From Botryosphaeria dothidea (Eukaryota; Ascomycota; Dothideomycetes; Botryosphaeriales; Botryosphaeriaceae), in contig WWBZ02000016.1 in the NCBI GenBank assembly GCA_011503125.2, positions 4,402,001-4,466,000 of the forward strand: a stretch of DNA of 64,000 bases. The letters are read 5' to 3'. The notes under the pieces are model-generated. The model saw only the letters and a list, made by a program, of their open reading frames with translations, ran no database searches and had not been told where the DNA came from. A program made the translations under genes and the position numbers. The stretch's first letter is position 1; every line of letters starts with the position of its first letter. Positions 56,810-64,000 of this stretch are shown here, piece by piece.

Positions 56810-57911
56810 ATGGCTCCTCCCTACAGCTTCGAAACCACCGCAACAGAAGTTGCCGCCGACCTCTCAGCCAACATTCGCGGCAAAACCATCCTCATCACCG
56901 GCGTTACTCCCAACAGCCTAGGCTCGCACTTCGCCGAAACGATTGCACAGCACTCGCCCGCCCTCCTCATCCTCGCCTCGCGCACCCAGGAGTCCCTCTC
57001 CGCCACCACCGCCGCCATCCACGTGACCCATCCCTCCCTCCCCATCCGCTCCGTCCTCGTCGACCTCAGCTCCCTCGCCTCCGTGCGCGCCGCCGCCTCC
57101 ACCATCGCCGCGATGCAGGCCGCCGGCACCGTCATCGACACGCTCGTCCTCAACGCCGGCATCATGGCCTGCCTGCACGGCACCACCGCCGACGGCTTCG
57201 AGCGCCAGTTCGGCACCTGCCACCTCGGCCACTTCGTCTTCGGCAACGCCATCATCCCCGGCATGCTCGGCGCCGGCCGCGCGCCCCGCGTCGTCGTCGT
57301 CAGCAGCGAGGCGCACCAGCTGGGCCCGGTCAGGTTTACAGACCCGGGGTTCACCGGTGGGCAGGAGTACGACAAGTGGCGCGCGTACGGCCAGGCAAAG
57401 ACGGCGAACTGTTTGTATGCGTGGAGTCTGGCTGAGAAGTTGGGCGCGAGGGGCCTACAGGCGTACAGTCTGCATCCCGGTGGCATTGTGACGAATTTGG
57501 GGAAGCATATTGATATGCAGGGTGATGATGTCGCGAAGATGTGTAAGTTTTCTCTCGTGTGATTTGGTGGGCGTTGCTGACTGAGGGGTTGTAGGTGAGG
57601 TCTATCGCAGCGTTGGCAGTTCGCTGGGCTTCCCGGAGCATATGCAGAAGCTGAAGTTCAAGGACCATGATCAGGGGACGGCGACGCACGTCGTTGCGGC
57701 ATTTGCGGACGATCTTAAAGGTGTGTTTTGCTTGATTGATTTGATGCTGCTATGACTAACCATCAACGCTGCAGAGGATAATGGCAAGTATCTTGTCGAC
57801 GGCAAGATCGCTAGCTGGGATATGGTCAGCCCCTGGGCTCGGAACTCCTTTGATGCAGAGAGGCTCTGGAAGATGAGCGAGGACATGGTCGGCGAGAAAT
57901 TCGAATTTTGA
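56810..57911 (+). CDS. short-chain dehydrogenase/reductase (SDR)
   Basis: Exons 56810-57542, 57595-57720 and 57775-57911 (introns 52 and 54 nt); 331 aa. Motifs: cofactor-binding GKTILITGVTPNSLGSHFAE (a TGxxxxxLG variant of TGxxxGxG), NNAG-type TLVLNAGIMA, catalytic Ser in VVVVSSEAHQ, and YGQAKTAN (YxxxK). The C-terminus closes with WDMVSPWARNSF. This resembles the retinol dehydrogenase/WW-oxidoreductase-like SDRs common in fungi; substrate unknown. It has no breaks and is GC-rich in third positions, unlike its AT-rich flanks. It sits alone between inverted 35-bp repeat arrays. Confidence 0.87.
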
Positions 57912-58517
57912 TCACGATTTTGAATGCCAGTAAAGGAGCTTCATGTGGTACCTTTGGTTTGAGGCTAATGATGAAGCTCTAGTAGCTGTGAGATCGCTCG
58001 CCATCTATACACAACGCCAAATGAAGCAATAACGTCTGGCTTGTTTCTATTCCCTTCAAAATGTAGATAGATATGAAACTCCCTACTCATTACTAAGATT
58101 TATGAGAATACAAGAGACTGAATGACTGAAAATTCTTTGCCTTACCTCTGACCGCCACGACCTTCACCGTGTGATCTGACCCGGTATATCGCCGGGTAGG
58201 CGGGACGCGAAGCGCTGATGCGAAGCCCCTGCGGGCCATACCAGAGCTAGAACGTAACTAACAAACCTTTGGACTACCTCTTTTCTCTATCGACTTTTCT
58301 GTTATCCGCTTTCGGCTTTTTTTCATGCCTTTACTGAGTCCCTACCTACCACCGGCACTCAGACTGACCGTTTATAGTAAAATTTACCCATTAGATGTTA
58401 CGTCTAGCAATTTCTCTAATAAAGAGTATTCCGTAGTGGGAATGCACTGGAAGAGAGCAGACGGTCTAAATTGGTATAAGCTTTCGAAGGCTGAGCAGTT
58501 TTCGTTGCTTAGAACGT
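57912..58517. other. AT-rich flank of the SDR gene
   Basis: 3' flank of the SDR gene. A TA-rich stretch at 58370-58440 looks mutated or repeat-derived; no gene is supported. Confidence 0.4.
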
Positions 58518-58609
58518 CCAATCAACGATGTTTCCGCGCTCGTGTTCCATAGCCAATTAAAGTTCTTTCCGCGGCCGTATTAGAGAGCCAATCAAAACCG
58601 ACTCCGCGC
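58518..58609 (-). repeat. right array of the 35-bp-period repeat (three units, inverted)
   Basis: CCAATCAA at 58518, CCAATTAA at 58553 and CCAATCAA at 58588 are each 35 bp apart and followed by TTTCCGCGC, TTTCCGCGG and ACTCCGCGC. On the minus strand this is the same unit as the left array; hand alignment of 58553-58599 with 56366-56412 gives 37 identities in 47. Confidence 0.8.
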
Positions 58610-59072
58610 TAACTACAAATACAACTTAGAAACAGCCTCTTCTTGTAGAAGGAACGAGATAGAAGGATTACAGAATTGAAGTGGAACCATCGTTTCATCC
58701 ATCTTGGGTCTGCGAACTTGCTCAGGCACTGCACTGTAACGCCATCCATCCTTGAGACTTGAATGCACTGGAAGGTTTCCGTCATTTGAGAGCCGACTAT
58801 GTGCATCTTTACACTTCTACGTGTGTTCAGCTCCAAGGTAGATTGCCCATGTAGCATTGAACTGCTTCTGGAAACCGCGAGTAGCTACAATGCTGAACAG
58901 GTTTCCGGTTTATTAACTGGACCTTGCAATGAGGACAAGAAAATAATGCAGAAATCGTGTAACTGGACGTCTACGTTCTGTGATTACGGAGGCCGATTTC
59001 ACGATTATAAAGATGAACAATGCGCTCGAGCTTCCGTACATAACCAGTCAGGATGCATACACGCACATCTCA
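58610..59072. other. gene-free space before the alcohol dehydrogenase
   Basis: No supported gene. The 82-aa minus-strand frame at 58609-58857 has no domain. Confidence 0.4.
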
Positions 59073-60293
59073 TCAGGGAAAGCGGATCATGACCTTGACC
59101 TCCTCCCTCCGATCGAACCGCTCGTAGTATTCCGGCACTTCCTCGATTCCTATCTCCCTGCTCACGATGAATCCCGGATGCGCCTTTCCACTAGCAATAA
59201 GCTCCGTGAGCTGCGGAGCGTACGGCTTCGGGTCGACGCCACCACCTCGGAACGACAGCCCCTTATCGAAAAAGTCTGAAATGGGGAACGTGATGTTCGG
59301 CGCGATGACACTGCCACGCGGCGTACCAGGGGTGTCGGGCACAGCAGACAGCACACCCACCGCACCAATTCCTCCCTGCACCCTTGTGACTGCGACCATA
59401 TTCCGGATGACGACGTCCTGCTCGAACTCGAGATTGCTGTTCAGCGCCTGATCGAAGCCGACGCAGTCGACCGACCTGACGACGCCGCCGGGCTCGTAGC
59501 GCAGGATCTGCTCGACAGGATCAGACTCGGCGAAGTTGATTGGGACGGCGCCGATCGAGGCGGCAAGGTCGAGGCGCTCTTGGACGTGGTCGACCGCGTA
59601 GACTTGAGATGCGCCACGCAGTATCGCGGAGTAGGCAGACAGAAGGCCAACCGGGCCGGCGCCAAAGATTGCGACCGTCTCGCCGGGCTCGAAGTTGGCG
59701 TAGTCGAGGGCGGCCCAACCGGTGGCGAAGATGTCGGAGAGGAAGAGGTAGTCGAGGTTGTCGGCGGTGGTGGCGTTGGTGTTGTTATTGTTGTTGGTGC
59801 TGCTGGTTGGGACGGGAATGAGACTATCGTCGGCGAAGGGGACGCGGACGTACTCGCCTGTGGCACAGATTTTGTTAACCTTTCTGGCGATATTGTGCGG
59901 CTTCGGTTCGTTCGGGTTCTTACATTGGCAGCCACTTCCATCTCCGTAAACTGTTCCCAAGCCGAAACCAGACCCCGTTGTAGGCTCCAATGCGAGATGT
60001 CCAGGAGATCCCTGGTCAGGGATAACAACGTAGTCGCCGATAGAGAGGGCCGAAACAGCATTCCCGGCTTCTTGAATGTAGCCCATTCCTTCATGGCCCA
60101 TGACCCAGGGCACTTCCGGACTACCGTACAAGCCACGGTAAACGTGTAGATCCGTGCCACAGAGTGCGGCAGCAGTCATTCGGACGATGACATCTGTTGG
60201 CTCCTGAATTGTTGGAATGGGAAGGTCAACCACCGACATCTGGTAGGTAATGCCTTCCCAGAGGACTCCGCGCATTGTGCCGTTCACTGCCAT
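59073..60293 (-). CDS. zinc-type alcohol dehydrogenase (GroES-like, Rossmann)
   Basis: Intronless, 406 aa from the ATG at 60293; the upstream open codons start only with TTG. MDR features: catalytic-zinc Cys in ALCGTDLHVYRG, GHEGMGYIQEAG, cofactor-binding VAIFGAGPVGLLSAY, and Asp after the second beta strand (VYAVDHVQERLDLA), which favours NAD over NADP. The closest style is the glutathione-independent formaldehyde dehydrogenase/threonine dehydrogenase group. The structural-zinc Cys4 lobe appears reduced to GSGCQC. An Asn/Thr tract sits in the middle. It is divergent from the Zn2Cys6 regulator over 679 bp, suggesting that the regulator controls it. Confidence 0.87.
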   Translation of the reverse strand: MAVNGTMRGVLWEGITYQMSVVDLPIPTIQEPTDVIVRMTAAALCGTDLHVYRGLYGSPEVPWVMGHEGMGYIQEAGNAVSALSIGDYVVIPDQGSPGHLALEPTTGSGFGLGTVYGDGSGCQCKNPNEPKPHNIARKVNKICATGEYVRVPFADDSLIPVPTSSTNNNNNTNATTADNLDYLFLSDIFATGWAALDYANFEPGETVAIFGAGPVGLLSAYSAILRGASQVYAVDHVQERLDLAASIGAVPINFAESDPVEQILRYEPGGVVRSVDCVGFDQALNSNLEFEQDVVIRNMVAVTRVQGGIGAVGVLSAVPDTPGTPRGSVIAPNITFPISDFFDKGLSFRGGGVDPKPYAPQLTELIASGKAHPGFIVSREIGIEEVPEYYERFDRREEVKVMIRFP

Positions 60294-60972
60294 GATTCGA
60301 AGTGAGGAAGGAAAATACGCCTCCAAGTTGATGGTCTGGAAGAAGGTTTACATTCCGCATCTTCCACCCAGAGCTGCTTTATACTCCCACATAATCAACT
60401 CCGGAGGTCCTTGGAAGCTGCATGGGCAATGTCGTAAACTCCGCTCTGGCTTGGCATGAGGCTGTGTTTTCTTGGAAAATCAACATAGCTATCCTGGCGC
60501 GTAGTCGTTTCTCTCAGCTTTGGAGTCCTACGTAAGGATGCTATCAAGCTTGGTGGGACGGCTTCTGCTCCATCCGGGTCGGATACTTCAAGAGCCGTGG
60601 CCCGACAATCAGGTCAATCACGGTTGCGAAAGCTATGTTCCTCAGATGTGTTGCGCTTCAACACCGGCCTTTCTCATTCCGCTATGAGAAGGGTCCCCAA
60701 AGCTCATCGTGTTTGCCGCACGTGTACAGCACCTGGCGAACCGTCTACAATCCTGTTTAAAACATAGTTGTCAAACACCCCGCCTAGCAAGCTCTCTATT
60801 CAGGAGAATTTCGCGGTCAAATAAATTGTGAGAGAGACGATCTAAAAATTTCCAGTCACGTGCGGGGGCTCGTGCCGAGGATAAGGTTGATAAGCCACGT
60901 CACTGAAGTCCGCAGGAGGCTTGCGGGACGTCAACGTCAACCACCAAAGACCTCGTACAGCACTGAACAGAA
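60294..60972. promoter_or_regulatory. divergent promoter region, alcohol dehydrogenase / Zn2Cys6 regulator
   Basis: 679 bp between opposite start codons. It contains several CGG/CCG triplets that a Zn2Cys6 dimer could bind (for example around 60573-60580 and 60394-60402), but none with a convincing symmetric spacing. Shared regulation is inference. Confidence 0.5.
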
Positions 60973-62529
60973 ATGAGCCAATCACAACATGTTCCGCTAC
61001 GCCGTCGACCCAGACCAAGATTAAGAGTCAAGACCGGGTGCTTGACGTGTCTGAACCGACATAAAAAGTGCGATGAAACGAAACCTTCTTGTCAAGCTTG
61101 CACTCGGCTCCGCGTGGAGTGCATCTGGCGCGATTCCTCTCCAGACTCTCCACCGCCTGATCAGCGTACTTCTGCATGTCGACCGGCACCATCACGACGC
61201 AGCCAACCGCGCGCTGCGGACTTAAGCCTATCGCCATCCAGGGACATTGCCGGGCACTCCGGCTTTCGTTCCACGAGTGACCAATCCATGTTTGCCTATT
61301 TCGTCTCGATCTTCGGCCCGATGCTCTGCGATGGACGCTCTCATCCCTTCCACCGAGACAACTCCCACTGCTTATCCCTTGCACTGCAAGTCCCCTGGCT
61401 CATGGATGCTATTCTGGCATTGGCCATACATCACTACGCACTAAGCCAAAAGGAGTCCAGCGCATCTGCTCTCCGCCACTACGGACAGGCAGTCAAAGGT
61501 TTGCGAGAAAGTGTGCCCTGCATGACGTCTCCGGAAGATGCGGTCCTGTGTACGGTTACCTTTGCTGGCTTATTCGAAGAAAGGTTGTCTGACCACCGAG
61601 ACTCTTTCATGGTGCACTTCTACTCTTCTTGTAATTTCCTACGGGCACTTACCCCAACCCTTGAAGCCAATCGCGGATCAAATGGTCGAATGGCTTTCCT
61701 CCGGCAACAAGCTGATTTGGCCATCTACCACATCGCGACGAGAGCCATCTTTGAACAAGACACGCAAAAGCTCTTAGAGCACCACTATCTGGAGGGCCTC
61801 GAAGCCTATTTACAAAAAGTTCATCCTGGTCCCCAGGATATCGACCCATTCCCCAGTTCATCCTTCCTCGGACCCGTACCTGAACTATACACGCTCGTGT
61901 ATCAAATCACGCTTCTAGCCCGCAAGACCCCTCTCGGCATTTTCGAGATGGCCCAAGCCCAGGCGCACTTCAAAAGAATAATCGAGATCAAAGCCCTCTT
62001 CGACGCTACCTCTTTCCTCCACTTCGCCGGCAAGGGCGTTGCCAATCCTTTCCTGGCAGAAGACTGCACTCCGCGCCTGTACATGTTGGCCCTTGAGATC
62101 ATGCTTACGAAGATCATGAAACCTGAAACCACCGCGGCGAATCTTGATATCCAAAACCGGGTTCATGAAGCCTACAGCCTGCTCTCCAGACGATCTTTCA
62201 TTTTTGCCCATGATACGGAGACGCATGGGGACATGTCTTATCATCTTTCGGAGCCACTTTGCTGGCCTCTACTTGTCATTGGTGCGGCGGTACTGCGAAC
62301 GGAACACAGAGATGCTTTTGAGAAGGTTTTGGAAGACCTGTGGTACATATCATACAACGGGTTTGTGCGGAGGGTCTCTGCCATTCTGAAAATGGTCTGG
62401 AGTGCGGATGGTGGTAGGGTTGGCAACTTGGAAGCTACAGATTCTAGTATGGCAAATAACCAGGTGATTGATCACCCGGATTCCTCTATTGGATTTGATG
62501 TTCTTCTTCGACAGAATGGACTGTCGTAG
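60973..62529 (+). CDS. Zn2Cys6 fungal transcription factor
   Basis: Intronless, 518 aa. Basic N-terminus, then a Zn2Cys6 binuclear cluster at about residues 23-51, CLTCLNRHKKCDETKPSC plus QACTRLRVEC, fitting C-x2-C-x6-C-x5-C-x2-C-x6-C. The linker is Ser/Pro-rich. The rest is helical, as in fungal regulators with the middle homology region (SMFAYFVSIFGPMLCDG, WLMDAILALAIHHYALSQ). It is likely a nuclear regulator of a nearby pathway gene; the divergent alcohol dehydrogenase is the first candidate. Absence of introns is unusual but the frame is clean. Confidence 0.88.
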   Translation: MSQSQHVPLRRRPRPRLRVKTGCLTCLNRHKKCDETKPSCQACTRLRVECIWRDSSPDSPPPDQRTSACRPAPSRRSQPRAADLSLSPSRDIAGHSGFRSTSDQSMFAYFVSIFGPMLCDGRSHPFHRDNSHCLSLALQVPWLMDAILALAIHHYALSQKESSASALRHYGQAVKGLRESVPCMTSPEDAVLCTVTFAGLFEERLSDHRDSFMVHFYSSCNFLRALTPTLEANRGSNGRMAFLRQQADLAIYHIATRAIFEQDTQKLLEHHYLEGLEAYLQKVHPGPQDIDPFPSSSFLGPVPELYTLVYQITLLARKTPLGIFEMAQAQAHFKRIIEIKALFDATSFLHFAGKGVANPFLAEDCTPRLYMLALEIMLTKIMKPETTAANLDIQNRVHEAYSLLSRRSFIFAHDTETHGDMSYHLSEPLCWPLLVIGAAVLRTEHRDAFEKVLEDLWYISYNGFVRRVSAILKMVWSADGGRVGNLEATDSSMANNQVIDHPDSSIGFDVLLRQNGLS

Positions 62530-62752
62530 CTTATCTCCCTCAATTTCTGACCATACTGTATTCTTTCTCTTGAATCTGTGTAAGCTTAATGTAGGACCAA
62601 CCCGTTAGTAGAGCACTATTTCGATCTTGGTTTCCAAAGGAATGCTTACTCAGTTGTCGCTATTGCAGTACGCCGATTGCATGTGTCGATGTTTCCGGTG
62701 CTTGCGTACTGGACTGATGAGCATCAAGCCGTTTACTGAATGACAGCATTCC
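62530..62752. other. convergent intergenic space
   Basis: 223 bp between the regulator and the partial minus-strand gene; 3' flanks only. Confidence 0.5.
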
Positions 62753-63526
62753 TCAGGATTGAATGAACCGGGTGGCCAGTGCCGATAGTGGAGGGTCCAG
62801 ATACTCAGAGGTAACGTTTCCGTCTTTGCCTTCACGATGTGGAAAGCTGCCCAGTTGGGCTTGGTCACTCGCTTGACGGACCGACGGAGAAAGGATAAAC
62901 CCGCATATCTCTTTGTTGACCTTTTCGATAGCTGTCCCGTCCAACGAACTGTGCTGTTGCACGTGCTCTGAGCGCTCGCTTGGGGTGGAGACCTCGTCAT
63001 CGGCGTCCGTCATTCTAGTCCTTGCCCAAGCAGTATTTGCCATGCCAGAAGAATATTTACCGACCTGTTCAGGTCTCTCTTGCTCATTCTTCCGTTGTTG
63101 TTCAACCAGCTCCTGGAAGTCGACATGTCCCGGGAACGCAAGTAAAGCGCTCCGCTCCAATTTGACACCATTACTGTCATCAAGGGAGATAGTTGACTTA
63201 AGATACCGGCCCTGTCCTTCGAACTCAGTGTCTTGAGTGAAATTGTCACTGGTACTGAAAGGGCTTGCAGTATTTCCATCAGATGGGCTGCTCTGCTCGT
63301 CTTCAAGCTCCGTCTGGTCGAGGGCAAATAAGATTGCGTGGCGGCCTCCTGCCTTCGTTCCTCTGGTCGACTTGCTGTGTGGCGACATGACCTCCTGATG
63401 GCTTCCCTCATCGATAGTAGATTTCTGCTTGCGACCAGACCTTCCCTTCCTGTTTCGCTTCGCCGGAGGAAATTGGATGCCGGCATCGCCAACGTTCCCC
63501 GAAAGGTTCTCCGTCTCGCCGCTCAT
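62753..63526 (-). CDS. Ser/Glu-rich protein of unknown function, 5' end unresolved
   Basis: 257 aa from the ATG at 63526, the first in-frame ATG. The frame stays open upstream to about 63751, reading credible basic sequence (INPRKRRNSDHGNHG), so at least one more exon probably lies upstream, possibly beyond the window. Low-complexity, hydrophilic, with Lys/Arg clusters (KRNRKGRSGRKQK) that could be an NLS, and no recognised domain. C-terminus ends DPPLSALATRFIQS. Confidence 0.5.
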   Translation of the reverse strand: MSGETENLSGNVGDAGIQFPPAKRNRKGRSGRKQKSTIDEGSHQEVMSPHSKSTRGTKAGGRHAILFALDQTELEDEQSSPSDGNTASPFSTSDNFTQDTEFEGQGRYLKSTISLDDSNGVKLERSALLAFPGHVDFQELVEQQRKNEQERPEQVGKYSSGMANTAWARTRMTDADDEVSTPSERSEHVQQHSSLDGTAIEKVNKEICGFILSPSVRQASDQAQLGSFPHREGKDGNVTSEYLDPPLSALATRFIQS

Positions 63527-64000
63527 GTCAAGACCGTTCGCCTGTTTCTCTTCCAGGTCAAGTTGGAGTGTAAGGCTGTTCTTGGAATCTTCGGTCCATC
63601 CGCCCTGGGAGTTGGTGCTGATCTTCCTATCTACAGACTGTTGGTCTTCCGTGGTGGTTCCATGGTTGCCATGGTCGGAGTTGCGACGCTTCCTAGGGTT
63701 GATCGTCCCGTGCTCAGTGGTCTGCCAAGTGCCGTCAGCATACCTCGTACATCATGGATATGAAGCATGCTCTCGGCCCACCCTTCCTGGTGTGCCCGAG
63801 TGTTCTCGCTCCTCTCTTAGGAGTGACTTATCTTGCTGCCCGGGCCTCCTGGGGATGTATCCTCCATGCCGCAGTACTTCGCAGTTCCGAGAGTGTAGGT
63901 TGCCTTCTGTCCTTACTCGCGCGGCGCTCGTGTCGCCAATGCCGTTGTTCAATGGATTTTCACAGTGTTGAGGGCGAAGGTGTCGGCGAGCTGGGTTGAA
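63527..64000. other. window edge, probable 5' part of the unknown minus-strand gene
   Basis: The in-frame extension to 63751 suggests coding sequence. Beyond it a TGA at 63754-63752 implies an intron boundary or the 5' UTR. I could not place an upstream exon with confidence. Confidence 0.35.

Noticed and set aside
1..64000. tRNA, rRNA, CRISPR array or intact transposase
   Set aside because: I looked for box B-like GGTTCGA signals, repeat-spacer patterns and transposase motifs and saw none that held up.

Overview
The window looks like nuclear DNA of a filamentous ascomycete (Pezizomycotina). Genes are split by short introns of about 48-80 nt with GTAAGT/GTACGT-type donors and CTAAC/CTGAC-like branch points, intergenic spaces are 0.3-2 kb, and the gene set is ascomycete: Mrc1, Coq7, Rtf1, Sly1, a Btz-domain protein, Osh3, a MOT1 molybdate transporter and a Zn2Cys6 regulator. 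I cannot name the genus. Exon models were built by hand from splice signals, reading phase and protein-family continuity; exon lengths sum to whole codons in every multi-exon model I present as intact.

Region 1 (about 0-38.5 kb) is a core, mostly housekeeping block. In order it holds a coiled-coil gene with an in-frame stop, MRC1 (-), a Myb/SANT-like gene (-), COQ7 (-) divergent from RTF1 (+), a large 5-exon PNUTS-like gene (TFIIS-N-like helices, RVxF-type motif, CCCH finger; -), SLY1 (+), a Btz/CASC3-type gene (+), an OSH3-type oxysterol-binding protein gene (+), a small secreted Lys-rich repeat protein (+), a decayed FAD amine oxidase, an alpha/beta hydrolase (-), an unknown acidic nuclear-type protein (-), and a molybdate transporter (+).

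Region 2 (about 38.5-59 kb) is accessory and decayed. It holds a coiled-coil gene with a frameshift in an AAG tract, a secreted GMC oxidoreductase (+), another coiled-coil gene with poly-Asn (-), a P450 pseudogene that keeps only its two ends (-), a single-frame AAA+ ATPase with three in-frame stops (-), a Goodbye/STAND-like pseudogene (+), a CorA-like membrane-domain remnant (-), a probable solo LTR, and an intact short-chain dehydrogenase gene bracketed by inverted arrays of a 35-bp-period repeat. Density of broken genes and repeats sets this block apart.

Region 3 (about 59-64 kb) has a zinc-type alcohol dehydrogenase (-) divergent from a Zn2Cys6 regulator (+), plausibly a regulator-target pair, and a partial unknown gene (-).

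The strongest points for follow-up are the inverted 35-bp repeats around the dehydrogenase gene, the three-stop AAA ATPase, the candidate PNUTS homologue, and the spread of nonsense codons that could each be explained by a CpA-to-TpA or CpG-to-TpG change. I saw no tRNA, rRNA, CRISPR or complete transposon.
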